Assembly (NCBI RefSeq): GCF_947496515.1
Contig: NZ_CANMDB010000013.1
Coordinates: 1-64,000, forward strand
Reading direction: 5' to 3'
Source: an uncultured Roseobacter sp.
GTDB taxonomy: Bacteria; Pseudomonadota; Alphaproteobacteria; Rhodobacterales; Rhodobacteraceae
Length of the DNA stretch: 64,000 bases
The notes below the pieces were generated by a model that saw only the letters and a program-made list of their open reading frames with translations, ran no database searches and was not told where the DNA came from. Made by a program: the position numbers and the translations under genes. Below are positions 1 through 11,201 of the stretch, piece by piece (position 1 is the first letter of the stretch; each line of letters begins with the position of its first letter).

Positions 1-91
1 TGAGCCTTTCCGCCAGCAAGGCATCTTCGCCCAAGGGAGTTGCGATGCGCAGGATGCGGTCCGCCTGGAGGAAATCGGAAGCGGCGTTCAT
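1..91 (-). CDS. vgrG: VgrG (TssI) spike protein, N-terminal fragment
   Basis: Reading leftwards from the ATG at 91-89, about 30 codons run to the window edge. The peptide contains FLQADRILRIATPLGEDALL, which fits the first beta-strands of the gp27-like domain of type VI VgrG proteins (typical start: FLQAxRxLxxxTPLGxDxLLL). A good ribosome binding site (GGGGTGA) lies about five bases upstream of the ATG. VgrG trimers form the tip of the T6SS needle and often carry effectors. Only the start is visible, so any C-terminal effector or lysozyme extension cannot be judged. It sits far from the main T6SS operon at the right end, as vgrG islands often do. The family call rests on about 30 residues. 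Confidence 0.72.
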   Translation of the reverse strand, partial: MNAASDFLQADRILRIATPLGEDALLAERL

Positions 92-2303
92 AAAGTCACC
101 CCACGCATATCGATATCGTTAACCACTTGCACAGTGCTACCAACGCAGCCAGCAGGCGTATAGACAGCCGCGCAAAACAGGCCTTTCATTGCCTCTTGTT
201 GGCGGTATCTCGCGCATCATTGCTATCAGCGCGCGTTTACTCAACACAGTCAAAGCGTGGAGGGATCACGATGCGCGACCGAGGCGAAGAAGTCGGCGCA
301 TGACACCCGAAAGCACCGTCCCCAACCCTGCGCGCACCAGCGGACGAGAGGGTGTTCAACCCTCCGAGCCGACCGGCGATCTTCGACAAGCGGCCAAAGC
401 AATATCCCGACCGGCAAGGCTGGCAGACCCGACTGCGACGCCAGTGCCGAACCATCTCGCGCAGCTTCAGGGATAGCATCTACGGCCGCTCGGAGACCGC
501 CTTGAACCAAGCCAACACCTATCGCGATGCGGTCATGGCCGCGATCAACACACACTTCGACGTCCTTCGCCCAACTCGCGTCCGTCTGCCCGTTAAGATC
601 CATGGCGAAGAGCGACGGACCTTCGCCACCAGGATCCCAGCGGGTCCGTAGACGTGAGCTGTAACGTAACCGAGCGCGGAACGTGTCCTGCTGATCCCGA
701 AGGCGTGGCGGGCTGTTTTCGCACGCGGCAGATCGAACCCGCCCCCATCAGGCACTACAGCGGGCAGTTGTCGATTTGGCTTCTGCCAGGTCTCGTCGGG
801 CCGGGTCTCCCGGCAACTTGCATTGATGCGCATATAAGGGCGGTTCAAGACATGCTGACGCGGAGGAGCTGGCTCAGCTGGCCTGCACCGGCTGACAAAG
901 GCCGGTTCATATTCGCAGCGAAGGCGCTGATCGGCCCCGCAGCCTCTTATCGATGCCCGACAACGACTGACACGACCTCGAAAGGATCTGGACGGAAACA
1001 ACTGCTGGATCCCGAAAACCTTCGGCACACGACTGACGGGCATCGGCCCGGGGCGACAGCGCAGGCGTTACGTGACCAAATTGCGATGGTCAGTAAGCGC
1101 GATCCGGTTCGGTGCGCGATTCCTGCCCATACCCGGCGACAGACGATCTAGATAAAGCAGTGGAAAGAGGGGCAAAGGTCCATCCCTTCGCGTGCGGTCT
1201 GATGATCATGACTGGTTCAAGCGAACATCCTATGCGACCGCATTCCTGAGATGGACGCCAATGCGACAGCGATCTAGAGAGGTGGATTGATCAGGGCGTG
1301 CGTCAAAACGCGGTTACAGCGCGATGCGCGGGCTATTTTTCGTGGCGTTTTGTTTGATAGGCCAGGCGAAAAAAGTCTCACCGCTGAAAGACTGAGCCGT
1401 TCAGACGGGCGGTGCAACCGCGGGCAACATCGCCGTGCTGATGCTGACGCTCTGCAAGATTAAACCCGGCCGTTGACGGACTAAGGAGGCTATGGCCTGA
1501 TCTGAACCCCTGCCGGAAGCAGCTGGATGCCAAGTCCCAACGGGACGAAGTTCGGATAACTCTCGCGTGAGAGCATGGGGCGCACGACTCCGGACTGTAC
1601 ATTGAGAGACGGTCTGCCACCAAACGCCATCATGAGGCGCAAAAAAGAGACTTCACAGAGAATTATGAACCCGGACAGACATCCAACTCACCCGGTTTGA
1701 AAAGGCCGCAACCATCGAACGCTGATTTTTGATCATGTGAGGGTTCAAGGCATTCTGGGTCGGTTTTACATCCCTTGCCATAGCACATCCACACGGTACT
1801 GAGTCCGTTGGATATCAGCTATCATACTGAAGATAAAAGGATTTTTTGTGATCTCCAATTAATTGGGGTGCAATGAGAATTGCCGATCAATGGACCGTGT
1901 AACGCACAGACGAAGAGTACGCCATCTCCTCGCTCCTTGTGGAATTGGTCATTTGCGTTCCGGCCTTGGAGTTCGTCCACCCTGGCTCCCAATCAAATTA
2001 TCATTGCCGTCACCACCGGAAAGAAGATCGGCACCCGCAATCCCTTACAGCGGATCTTCTCCGCTATCGCCGAAGAGCGCGTCTCGGCCCGAACGACTCG
2101 TCAGCGCGTTGTTCTTGTAAAGGTTTGGGTTTGGTCGCCAAAAAGCCATCACTCGAGCCGCTGCCCTTGGTAGGCGTTTGCCCGTCTGGACCAACACGAC
2201 AGCGGCACAAACCGTCGCGGTTTGCCGCCCTGGATCAGAGGACGATCCGCACTGCCCAATACATTTAAAAAGGTAAAACTCTGGCCAACCTGGTGGTCCG
2301 CTT
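92..2303. other. 2.2 kb stretch with no convincing gene
   Basis: Several overlapping open frames of 80-174 codons exist on both strands (for example 654-1151 plus and 519-1043 minus). None has a recognisable motif, a convincing ribosome binding site, or composition like the neighbouring genes. Dense stops and the lack of any dominant frame suggest decayed sequence. I looked for transposase motifs of the kind found in the other gaps and could not identify one here with confidence. Confidence 0.5.
2202..2228 (-). terminator. possible hairpin downstream of the RTX gene
   Basis: An imperfect inverted repeat (GCGGC-AAACCG / CGGTTT-GTGCCGC on the minus strand, loop CGA, two-base bulge) lies about 75 bases past the stop of the RTX/Hint gene. 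There is no T-run after it, so it is at best a weak terminator or a chance hairpin. Confidence 0.25.
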
Positions 2304-5300
2304 TTACATTTGAGGCCAGTTTTCAGCGGGTCCACAACTGCACTTCGGGGCGAAATCTCTTGCGACAGGTCCGTAATGCGCGGCGATTGAAGGCTTGGAG
2401 CCTTTGGTTGCAAGTTCGGGAAACATCTCCAGTAACTCCATCCGCGCAGCTGAGGACATCATTTTGAGACCAACTGACCCCGGGTAAAAGCTCTCGGACG
2501 GGGCGCTTTCTGCAAAGATGATTTGATGCATCTCGAACATGAGATGGATGTACGTCACGCCACGTTTTCCATTTGCGACACGGATACCGGGATGACCGAT
2601 CAGGTGCACCGCGCGGGCCAGCGCGTCCCCAAGCAACATGCCATGCTGCCGGGAAACCAACAAATCGCGTTCAACACCCATCACGCCTCTCTTAATAAGT
2701 ATCGGGCGCATCCGGGGGTTTCGAGCCAGTTCTGCCGCGCCGACATATCGTTTTCCAATCCAGCGGATGGGCTGCGGCCCGTTGTCCATGGTGCTGACCA
2801 AATCGTCGACGCGCAGGTCGTCGATCAGGACATCACCGTGGGGTGTCTTGATTGCTGCGCCGGATGTAAAGCAGACCACTCCGGTGTTGTCTGCGGTAAA
2901 GCTCTGCCGGTTCGCGCCTTGAAAAGTCAGCCTGTCGCCGCTCTGAAACCGCGCGTTGTCACTGTAGTCGGCGCCGTCCGACTGGTTCAGAAATCCATCG
3001 TCATCGAAATCAGCACGCAGCTCCGACAGGTTATCGTAGAAATTGGAGAGATCAATGAAATCGTTGTTGGTGTTATCCCCATCGCCGAGCCCCCCCGAAT
3101 TGCCGAAGTTGAAGTCTGTGATCGTATCGTCGCCTTCGCCCTCCAGATAGACGAACGTGTCATCGCCGGTCCCGCCGGTGAGAAGGTCATCGCCATCGTT
3201 TCCTTCAACGACATCGTCGCCCGCGCCACCGATGACAGTGTCGTCCCCGAAGTTTCCCTCGACTGAATCATCACCTGCACCAACGGTCACCAGGTCGTTG
3301 CCGTCTCCGCCAACGATTTCTTGGCCAGAGTCGTCAGCGGTGATGGTGTCGTCAAAACCGGATCCGTCAATCCGCTCGATGTCGATCAGCGTGTCGCCCG
3401 CCGCGTCGCCGCCGCTTTCGGCCGACCCATCGCTGAGATCAATGTTGACCCCTGACGCGGACGAGCTGTAGTCCGCGATGTCAAAGCCTGACGGGTCACT
3501 TCCGTCCAGGGTGTCCGCGCCTTCGCCGCCGATCAGCCTGTTCGTACCACTGCCACCTTCCAGGCGGTCGTTGCCACTGCCACCTTCAAGCGTGTCGTTT
3601 CCGCTCCCGCCATCTATGGTATCGCTGCCGCTCCCGCCGATAACGCTGTCATTGCCGTCACCTGCACTGATGGTATCGTTGTCTGCCCCCCCATCAATCG
3701 TGTCATGGCCGTCACCCCCGGTGATCAAATCCCGATCTGTGCCACCTTCAATGACATCATTTCCCGCGCCGCCGTCTATCGTATCGTTCAGCGATCCACC
3801 GGAAATGAAGTCATTACCCACACCACCGCGGAGATCATCGTGGCCGTCCCCGCCTGAAATGCTGTCGTCGCCTTCTCCCCCGTCAACGGTATCGACCCCG
3901 ACGCCTGCGAAAATCGTATCGTTACCGTCGCCGCCTGAAATGGTGTCGTGGCTGTCACCGGAATCGATCCAGTCAGCGCCGTCACCACCGCTGATACTGT
4001 CCTGACCGTCGCCGCCAATAATGGAGTCGTTGGCATCGCCACCTTCAATCGTGTCGTGGCCCTCGCCGCCGTCAATGGTGTCCGAGCCCGTGCCGCCATC
4101 CAAGGAGTCGTCGCCGGTACCGCCGAGAATTGAGTCATCGCCGGAGCCACCGTCAATAGTATCGTCGTGGCTACCGCCGTCTATCGTGTCGTTGCCGGCT
4201 CCCGCCTGAATGCTGTCGGTTTCGGCACCGGCCTCGATGCTGTCATCACCTGTTCCGGCGTCAATTGTATCGGCGTTTTTTCCGCCAGTGATGGTATCGT
4301 TGCCGTCGCCCGTGCTGACGTCGATGCCGGTCGTCCCGCCTTGCGTGGAGGCATCCACGACATCAGCAAGATCGGTCGTAATGATCCTCTCTATTTGGCT
4401 GAAGCTGATCGTATCGGTGCCATCGGTTATGGTACCAGTCTCGGCATCGGTGTAGATCACGGTGACCGGCCGGGTGACGGCACTCAGGTCGATCACGTCA
4501 AAGTCGTTGCCGCCCTCTCCACCGACAATCGTATCGTTGCCAAATCCATCCTCGACGACGAACGTGTCCGCATCATCGCCGCCGTCTGCGTAATCATCCC
4601 CGGTGCCGGTCAGAATGCGGTCGCTGCCCGCACCACCCGTGATACTGTCATTGTCCGCACCGCCGTCCAGCGTGTCATCGCCCGCACCGCCGTCCAGCGT
4701 ATCATCGCCGCCGGTCGCGATGATGCTGTCGTTGCCTGTCCCGCCGACCAGGCTGTCATCGCCGTCAGAGTTCATCAGCGTGTCGTTACCCGCACCGCCG
4801 ATCAACGTGTCGTTCCCGAGGCCCGTCGTCAGGAAGTCATCACCGTCGCCACCGTCGATATAGTCGGAACCGTCGCCGCCCGAGATCGTATCGCCACCCA
4901 GACCGCCGAAAAACGTATCATCACCCGTCCCGCCAATGATGTGGTCATCGCCACCCTCGCCACTGACATGAACACCGCCCGTGCTCAGACCCGCATCGAA
5001 GGTATCGTCGACTTGTGTCCCTTCGAGGAATTCAATCTCCGAGAAAGTGACTGTCTGGCCCCGGATGACAGCTGCGCCGGCTTCATCGCTGTTGAAGGTG
5101 ACGCTGATCGCGTCTGTGGCATCGCTCTCGATAGCCCAGCTCAGCGTATCGCTGTCATCGCCCCCTTCGCCACCTGTGATCGTTTTGCCGCGTTCCGACC
5201 CCTCGCCAAAAAGGTAATCCGCGTCGTCGCCGCCATCGACCGTGTCCTGCCCGTTTCCGAAGTAGATTGAGTCGTCGCCCGCATCACCAAAGATGAGATC

Positions 5301-7064
5301 GTCGCTGCCGCTGCCACCAGGGCCGGGGTCCCCAATCGTATCGTTGCCGTCCCCGCCCCGAACGGTGTCGTTGCCTTCACCATCGAGAATATAGTCATCG
5401 CCATCGCCCCCCTCGATACTGTCAAAGCCCTCGCCACCCGTGATGGTATCATTGCCGAGCCCGCCAAAGATCGTATCGTCACCAAGGCCGCCGGACAGCA
5501 CATCGTCACCGCCGACTTCGAAACCAGAGAGGTCGAGTGGCCCGGGGTTGTTGTTCAGACTGCCGTCCAGCACCGTCAGGTTTGCGCCATCCGGTACGGC
5601 AGGTCCCGCGATCTGGATGAGATATGTCCCATCCTCGCCATGCTCATCGGACCGACCCGATCCATCAAGATCCACGTCGAGGACCGCAAAGGTGTAAGTG
5701 TCGCCGGTGACATCGTTCGTATATTGCAGGCGGTCATCGTAGAGGACTTCATATGCCACCCCATCGACAAGGACGCGCTGGCCGCTATCGGCAAATGTTT
5801 CATTCGTGGTGTCACCGCCGATCTCACCATTGTCGTCGATGAAAAAGGCGGTTCCTGCCTGATTTATGGTGAGGGTTGTTCCCGCGCCTCCACCCTCAAA
5901 AGTACCGGAGTTCAGCGTGAAATCGGTGCCCATGCGAAAGGCGGCGACTTCGTAGGTATTGGGATGATCTCCGAAAATCCTGTCACTGCCCGCGCCCCCG
6001 AGGACGGTATCGCTTGCAGAACCGGCGGTGATTGTATCGTTGCCGTCGCCTGCATCGACGTTGATACCATCGCGATCTGTTGCCGCGTCCAGACTGTCCG
6101 CCGACCCGGTGAGTATGAGGTTTTCGACCTCCGAGAAATCGAGTGTATCGGCGCCGTCGGTGATCGTGCCTGCCGCATTGCTTGAAAAGGTGACATCGAC
6201 GCCGCCAGTCAGGCCGCTCGCATCGACGGTGTCATCGCCTGTGCCACCGATGATCGTGTCACTGCCGCCGCCACCATCAATATAGTCATTACCGGCGCCG
6301 CTGTTGATCAACTCGTCTCCGCCGGAGAGCAGATCCCATTCAAGATCGACAAAACCGGATCCCATAACGTCATCGCCGTCGGTCCCGTCCACTGAGAACA
6401 CACTAGGTGCGCCGCCCGTCACGTTCAGGGAGAAGACGCCCGCGGGGTCGGGACCGGCGCCATCGAAGTCGGTGGTGTCCCAAGCCAGAACGGAGGCATC
6501 GTTGCCGGATCCTGCTACCTCGAAATCATTGCTACCGCCGTCGGTGACGCCCGCAGTTGCCGCGCCAAACCCGCCGTCCGACCAGGTGATATCCTCGTAG
6601 ATGAAGTCGACGTCGAAGTTGCCATCACCCTGATCTGTCAAAACCACCTGGAATGAGTTGGTTGCGGTGTCCCCATTGAAGGGTCGCACATCCAGCCAGG
6701 TGACAGTGATGGTCCCGGCGGCGGGGTCGACATCCCAGTAAATGTCGCCTCCCTTATCTATGTCGATGTCCGACCAGAACGCCGCAATAGCAGGGTGATC
6801 CAGCCCGGTGATTCCGCTTGGCTCGAATGCCGTGTCATGCGACCCAAAGGTGAGCAAGCCGTTTGAGTTAATCCAGACGTCCGTGTAGTTTGTGCCAAAG
6901 TAGTTTAGCCCGTCCGGGCCAAAAACCGATGTCAGATCGACCTGAACGGCACTGTCGTCATACGGCCCACCGCCATTGTCAACCGAGACATCAACACCGG
7001 TGGTTTTAAAGCTTTGCTCGCCATATCCGCACGCGCCGCCAAGCCCTGAATTCATCGTGGCCAT
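2304..7064 (-). CDS. Giant RTX calcium-binding repeat protein with nidogen-like N-terminus and C-terminal Hint_2 domain
   Basis: The 1,586-residue acidic protein has three parts. Residues about 40-215 resemble a nidogen-type extracellular domain ([43 protein letters not shown]). Residues about 225-1370 hold dozens of GGxGxDxxx RTX nonapeptides that fold as calcium-loaded beta-rolls after export. From Cys1398 ([15 protein letters not shown]) there is a hedgehog/intein-like Hint_2 domain of the sort common at the end of rhodobacterial RTX proteins, with a final cysteine-bearing tail. Such proteins are normally exported by a type I ABC/MFP/TolC system; none is encoded in this window. There is no Sec signal peptide, as expected for type I export. 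The ATG at 7064 is the first ATG after a stop, but no clear ribosome binding site is seen, so the start is uncertain (next ATG at 7055). Likely role: surface or secreted adhesin/matrix protein, by inference only. Confidence 0.88.
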   Translation of the reverse strand: MATMNSGLGGACGYGEQSFKTTGVDVSVDNGGGPYDDSAVQVDLTSVFGPDGLNYFGTNYTDVWINSNGLLTFGSHDTAFEPSGITGLDHPAIAAFWSDIDIDKGGDIYWDVDPAAGTITVTWLDVRPFNGDTATNSFQVVLTDQGDGNFDVDFIYEDITWSDGGFGAATAGVTDGGSNDFEVAGSGNDASVLAWDTTDFDGAGPDPAGVFSLNVTGGAPSVFSVDGTDGDDVMGSGFVDLEWDLLSGGDELINSGAGNDYIDGGGGSDTIIGGTGDDTVDASGLTGGVDVTFSSNAAGTITDGADTLDFSEVENLILTGSADSLDAATDRDGINVDAGDGNDTITAGSASDTVLGGAGSDRIFGDHPNTYEVAAFRMGTDFTLNSGTFEGGGAGTTLTINQAGTAFFIDDNGEIGGDTTNETFADSGQRVLVDGVAYEVLYDDRLQYTNDVTGDTYTFAVLDVDLDGSGRSDEHGEDGTYLIQIAGPAVPDGANLTVLDGSLNNNPGPLDLSGFEVGGDDVLSGGLGDDTIFGGLGNDTITGGEGFDSIEGGDGDDYILDGEGNDTVRGGDGNDTIGDPGPGGSGSDDLIFGDAGDDSIYFGNGQDTVDGGDDADYLFGEGSERGKTITGGEGGDDSDTLSWAIESDATDAISVTFNSDEAGAAVIRGQTVTFSEIEFLEGTQVDDTFDAGLSTGGVHVSGEGGDDHIIGGTGDDTFFGGLGGDTISGGDGSDYIDGGDGDDFLTTGLGNDTLIGGAGNDTLMNSDGDDSLVGGTGNDSIIATGGDDTLDGGAGDDTLDGGADNDSITGGAGSDRILTGTGDDYADGGDDADTFVVEDGFGNDTIVGGEGGNDFDVIDLSAVTRPVTVIYTDAETGTITDGTDTISFSQIERIITTDLADVVDASTQGGTTGIDVSTGDGNDTITGGKNADTIDAGTGDDSIEAGAETDSIQAGAGNDTIDGGSHDDTIDGGSGDDSILGGTGDDSLDGGTGSDTIDGGEGHDTIEGGDANDSIIGGDGQDSISGGDGADWIDSGDSHDTISGGDGNDTIFAGVGVDTVDGGEGDDSISGGDGHDDLRGGVGNDFISGGSLNDTIDGGAGNDVIEGGTDRDLITGGDGHDTIDGGADNDTISAGDGNDSVIGGSGSDTIDGGSGNDTLEGGSGNDRLEGGSGTNRLIGGEGADTLDGSDPSGFDIADYSSSASGVNIDLSDGSAESGGDAAGDTLIDIERIDGSGFDDTITADDSGQEIVGGDGNDLVTVGAGDDSVEGNFGDDTVIGGAGDDVVEGNDGDDLLTGGTGDDTFVYLEGEGDDTITDFNFGNSGGLGDGDNTNNDFIDLSNFYDNLSELRADFDDDGFLNQSDGADYSDNARFQSGDRLTFQGANRQSFTADNTGVVCFTSGAAIKTPHGDVLIDDLRVDDLVSTMDNGPQPIRWIGKRYVGAAELARNPRMRPILIKRGVMGVERDLLVSRQHGMLLGDALARAVHLIGHPGIRVANGKRGVTYIHLMFEMHQIIFAESAPSESFYPGSVGLKMMSSAARMELLEMFPELATKGSKPSIAAHYGPVARDFAPKCSCGPAENWPQM

Positions 7065-7608
7065 CAGCGCTACCGCATCTCGGGGTTTGGGTGGGGCAGG
7101 GGTTTGATACCGAAGGATCCTGCCGTCGCAATACTTTGCCTACTAGCGTTCACAGCACGCTTCCTCCGTTCATGGCATCGAGAGTTTGGCGGTCGCGCGC
7201 TTCGCAGAGCAAATGCTATAAGGTAGCGTTAAGCATGCAGGGCAAGTAGCAGCTCTGTCTGTGGCATTCTGTCAGAACCGTTTGCCTGGCCAGTTGCCGA
7301 GCTGTGACGCCGATACCCGTGTCTGACCTTGACCGCTTGGTCATCATGATTTGGGCGCCCGCGTTCCGGTTGCCCTGGCGACGCCGGCCGTCCCCCCTCG
7401 AAGTGCGGGTGCCGAAACTGAGCTGCGGGTTCGCTTTCTTTACCAAGAAAATGCGCGTAGGAGAGGGTGTCTGCCTCTGCTCTACAAGAACCAACAGGCC
7501 TGTTTGGCACTCATGATCTGACCAACGAGGGCCATCCGTCGCCGCGCTGAACGGCTTTAGTCAATTTTTAGGATGATTGACGTAGACGAGGGAAAAAGAG
7601 CTTCCCTT
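7065..7608. other. Intergenic gap between RTX gene and glycosyltransferase
   Basis: About 540 bases between divergently transcribed genes. It must hold promoters for both, but I could not pick convincing -35/-10 pairs. Short open frames at 7216-7516 have no recognisable content. Confidence 0.4.
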
Positions 7609-8850
7609 ATGCACTCGGTACTGTTCATCCACGAAAACTTTCCGGCGCAGTTCGGGGCGTTCGCCAAGTTCTTGGCAGGCCAGGGCTGGCGCGTTGTTTT
7701 TGCCACCGCGCATGAGAGCTTCGTGCCCGGTAAGCCGGTGAAACGCGATGGTATGACGGTGGTGAGATATCGCCGGGCCCGTGAACCCAAAGCGTCTCAT
7801 GTCTATTTGCAAGGAACGGAGCGGGCGCTGCTCAACGGTCAGGCTCTTGCGCGTCTGGGCATCGCGCTCAGCAAAAAGGGGTTTCGGCCGGATATCGTTG
7901 TGGCCCATTCCGGTTGGGGCTCGGGCAGTTTTGCCCGTGTGGTCTGGCCAAATGCAAAGTTGGTTCAGTATCTTGAGTGGTGGTACCGGTTTCCACCTGT
8001 CGATGCCGCAGCCGGTGAGATCGAGCAGTACTCTGTGGACGAGGCGGCGCGCACGTTGGTCAAAAATCTGCCTTTCCTTCTCGATTTCCGGCAGGCTGAT
8101 CTTGTGATCACCCCAACTGCGTTTCAGGCGCGCCAACTGCCTGACTTTGTAAGGGATAATCTCTTTGTGCAGCATGACGGGGTGAACTGTCACGACTTTC
8201 GACCGGCCTCGCACCAAGAGACGGGTTTTACGTGGGAGGGATTGCCGCCCGGCGCACCCGTGGTCACATTCGCGACCCGTGGGATGGAGCCGACGCGCGG
8301 CTTCCCTGACTTCATGGCGGCGGCCGCACGCCTCTAGGAAAGTCGGCCCGATATCCACATTGTCGTCGCTGGGAATGATACCTGGCACTACGAGCCGCCA
8401 CCCGGCGAAAACATCACCTGGAAAGAAAAAGCTATTAAAGATCATAGGTTTGACCTAAACCGCCCACATTTCCTGGGGCATCTCCCCAAACCTCGCTACG
8501 CAAAGCTTCTCCAACGCAGCGATGCACATGTCTATCTCACGCGTCCGTTTGTCTTATCTTGGTCGTTGATCGAGGCGATGGCGACCGGCTGCCCGCTTGT
8601 GGTGAGTGATGTCGCGCCCGTCCGTGAGGTCGTGCCCGATCCAAAGGCTGCGCAATTTGTGGCCGCCGATGATGCGCCCGCGATTGCTCACGCGGTCCTT
8701 GCCCATCTGAGCGACCCGGAGCGCGCCCGTCGGATGGGACGGGCCGCCCGAAACCTCGCAAAGCAAAACTATGATGCAGGAATGTGCCATCAGGCGATCA
8801 AGGAACGGCTGGTGTCTTTGCTCAGCCACCGCGTCAGTTCGGCGGCTTGA
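7609..8850 (+). pseudogene. Family-4 glycosyltransferase interrupted by an in-frame amber codon
   Basis: One reading frame encodes a whole GT4-type glycosyltransferase of about 413 residues except for a TAG at 8335-8337. The N-terminal half (VLFIHENFPAQFG, VVFATAHE, VVAHSGWGSGSF, LVQYLEWWYR) is the acceptor-side Rossmann domain of an exopolysaccharide-type enzyme. After the stop, the same frame continues with DIHIVVAGNDT, FLGHLPKPRYAKLLQRSD, WSLIEAMATGCPLVVSDVAP and VVPDP, the nucleotide-sugar-binding half with the E-x7-E-type region. TAG in place of CAG or GAG (context ARL-stop-ESRPDIHIVVAG) is the simplest explanation. I start at ATG 7609 because homologues begin with an MxxxLFIHxNFP motif; an earlier ATG at 7573 has no ribosome binding site. 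The cell could carry a dead gene, or the stop could be a sequencing error. Confidence 0.8.
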
Positions 8851-9094
8851 GTAATCGGGCCAACGGCAAAACAAGCACTGTAGTTCTGGCATCTGGTCAG
8901 AGGCGTGGCGGAGTGGGACTGGCGTCAAGATCACCATTGCACGGCTCCGCTGCAAAAGCCGAGGGTCAACCTATTCCCTACAGGATCTTTCGCCGAGCCC
9001 CTGTTCCCCGATCACCGATCTATAGCGGACCAGATGGTGTTGAGCTATTCCTTTTGATCAGATCATCCGGTTGGAGATTTTTCGGGCGTTTAAC

Positions 9095-9640
9095 TCAGAG
9101 CGGCTCGCCAATGCCCAAGCTGCCAATCAGCAAGATCGGAGGGTTGCTCCCAATCGCGCTACAGGACCCACTCTCGTTGCCGTTTCTTCGCCCGCCCTCC
9201 ATCATTGTTTTTGCGTCGCTTAGACCCATGAACCGGTGAGTATTCAGGCATTCCGCGGAACTCCGTTTCGCCAATAGGTTGATCGCCGTGCTTCCTATTC
9301 CATGGGCGAAACTCAAATTTTTCCCGTCGATCCTTAGGTGGGTCTTGCGCCAACCTCGCGGGACAATTCTGCGCAATACTCTGCCGGTCAGTAGACCCAT
9401 AGTTTGAATTCACCCTCTGCGAGACAGTCCACGCCGTTTCGACGAGAGGGATGCTTGCGGGCGTGTCATTCACCTTCGAGCTTAACCGCGGCGCTGTCTG
9501 TTGCCCGACCGGGCAGTGCGTCATGACCCCTCTCGGCAGATTTGCCTTGCGGATCGCCTGTCGGGCAATGTGACGGCACCGCGTGCTGAAATCGGGCACC
9601 GCCCGGTTGGGGTCAACCCGCCCGGGGCTTCGCATATTCA
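9095..9640 (-). pseudogene. Decayed IS5-family transposase
   Basis: Three pieces of an IS5-type DDE transposase occur in order on the minus strand but in different frames and with stops: RAVPDFSTRCRH near 9600, then VKLEGE-stop-HARKH near 9470, then RGWRKTHLRIDGKNL near 9340. These match the family pattern VPDFSTLCRR ... IKxEGEGEWHARKHG ... RxWRKIHLGIDEETL. Only the central catalytic region can be followed, and no terminal inverted repeats were found. It is not functional. Confidence 0.72.
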
Positions 9641-9779
9641 GAGCTGAAACACACCGCTGGAGCGTCTCCGGGGGCGCCCTTTAAACCTATTGCGCTCGAG
9701 CATGCAGGCCAACAAAACAGTTAGATCCTACATCGCGCACGCCGTCACCTTGTGAATCATCGAATAGCTCTTGCTCGCC

Positions 9780-10440
9780 AGAGGTTTCACCATCCCTTTG
9801 ACGTTCGGCCTGGCAAGGCAGTGCATTCCGGAGGTTCTTGAAGATCGCTCGAACGAACTGACCGAGATGACCTGCGAGATCTTCGCTGATCTGTTCGAGT
9901 TCATGTTGCAACTCGAATATACGGACCAAAGCCTTTGACGAATGTATCGACCAGATCTTCTGGGCAAACCCGGATTGTCAAAAACTCGCGCAGATATCCG
10001 GTGTAGGGCCTCTAACGGCGATTGCTGTGGTTAGCGATGGTACAGAGTTCAAGAACCGTCGGCACATGGTTGCGTCACGCTACGAAGGGGCCTTCGCATG
10101 ACGGTAAGCCTTAGGTCGCGCCAGCAGTCCAGTGGCGACAAACGCCTTTTGATGGGCATCAGCAAATGAGGCCACGAACCTCTCCGAGCATTGCTGATCC
10201 ACGGAGCCCGTACAGTCATCCGCGTGTCGCAAGGCCGGACTGACGCCTGCAGCAGGTGGGTCAACTCCATCCGCGGACGACTCAACATGAACCGGGCCCT
10301 CGTCGCCGTTGCCAATACCGAGCCATTGTACCCCATTGGTTCGAGCACACTGGCGAGTACATATGCTGTCCGGGCGATACTACGCAGAGACGAGGAGTTC
10401 TGCTCACACGCCTCAGCGCGATACAAGGATCATTAGACGA
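9780..10440 (+). pseudogene. Decayed IS110/IS1111-family transposase
   Basis: Fragments in family order appear on the plus strand across shifting frames. They are IPEVLEDRSNELTEMTCEI (9825-9885, linker helix), KLAQISGVGPLTAIAVV and GTEFKNRRHMVAS (about 9980-10080, the C-terminal transposase_20 region), SSGDKRLLMGISK (about 10128-10167), and LIHGARTVIRVSQGRTDA with ALVAVAN (10191-10310). The N-terminal DEDD catalytic domain is not recognisable. Multiple frameshifts and stops show that it is dead. Confidence 0.8.
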
Positions 10441-10534
10441 CCAGGGAAATGAGATCTATCGCTGAACTCCGGTGTGGAAGAGCTTGGCCTTTAGGATGAC
10501 CCACCGAGGCCGACCATTGGTGAGGCTCAAGACG

Positions 10535-10665
10535 TGAGTGCCCATTTCGGCGCACGACCATCCGGTGATGCCTCGTATATGTTTGTAACTGATGTGTCGT
10601 CCTCAGCTTGATTCAGCACCAACGCGATTTGCGCGTCTGTGAACGACGCCACCAAGGCGTGGCGT
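10535..10665 (-). pseudogene. IS3-family orfA remnant
   Basis: On the minus strand a short frame reads ASFTDAQIALVLNQAEDDTS, matching the start of IS3-family OrfA proteins (RFTEAQIAxVLKQAExGTxVxEVCRKxGI). The frame then decays and stops at about 10540. No OrfB portion was found next to it. Confidence 0.6.
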
Positions 10666-11201
10666 ACCGCTACCAGCGCGACAGTGCATGGGCTATCACA
10701 GCACTGTCCGACCCATGATCGGTGGCCGTTCCTACTCGCCGAATCACGTGGTCAAGTGATGGATCAAAGAGCGAGGTGGCACTGGCGGATCACCGCTGAT
10801 ACCTAATAGTGCCATGTTGAGCGGTCCTGCTGGCCAATTTCAAGACGTTGATTCTACTATATATTTCACTGACGTGCTGACAAAAATCAAAAATTCGTTA
10901 ACATTTACATATCATTTTCGGTGAGGTTTGAGCTAACACTGCTCACGGAATGGGTTTAACGAAGTGAGACAAAACAGAACGACTTTTTTTGGTTACAATA
11001 ATTCAACGTAGTACGGCGGCAATTTTGTCCTTGTAGAAAATTTGAGCCGAGTTCGAATTTTTGGATAAGAACTCTGTTTTCACCTGAACAGCCGGTCGGC
11101 TGCGCCATCTGTGACCCTTTTCGATCTAGGCTCAACCAGTTGGGCACGCGATTGCGTGAATAAAGAAGGGGAGAAACCCCTTGTCGTCTGAGGGATAGTT
11201 A
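10666..11201 (+). promoter_or_regulatory. AT-rich upstream region of the SdrD_B/thioester-like surface protein gene
   Basis: From about 10840 to 11080 the sequence becomes clearly more AT-rich than its surroundings (runs such as TATATATTTCA and GTTAACATTTACATATCA). No coding frame is visible. A strong ribosome binding site (GAGGGA, about eight bases before the ATG at 11202) closes the region. It probably carries the promoter for the next gene, but I could not assign a specific -10/-35 pair. Confidence 0.4.

Noticed and set aside
654-1151. 165-codon plus-strand frame
   Set aside because: No motif, no ribosome binding site, and an equally long frame lies on the other strand; composition is unlike the real genes.
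3100-5500. Regularly spaced short repeats resembling a CRISPR array or tandem satellite
   Set aside because: They are the coding nonapeptide repeats of the RTX protein, with variable spacing in multiples of 27 bases and no unique spacers.
2523-6600. Many long plus-strand open frames (up to 367 codons) opposite the RTX gene
   Set aside because: They are antisense shadows created by the GC-rich GGxGxD repeat codons and have no own motifs or start signals.
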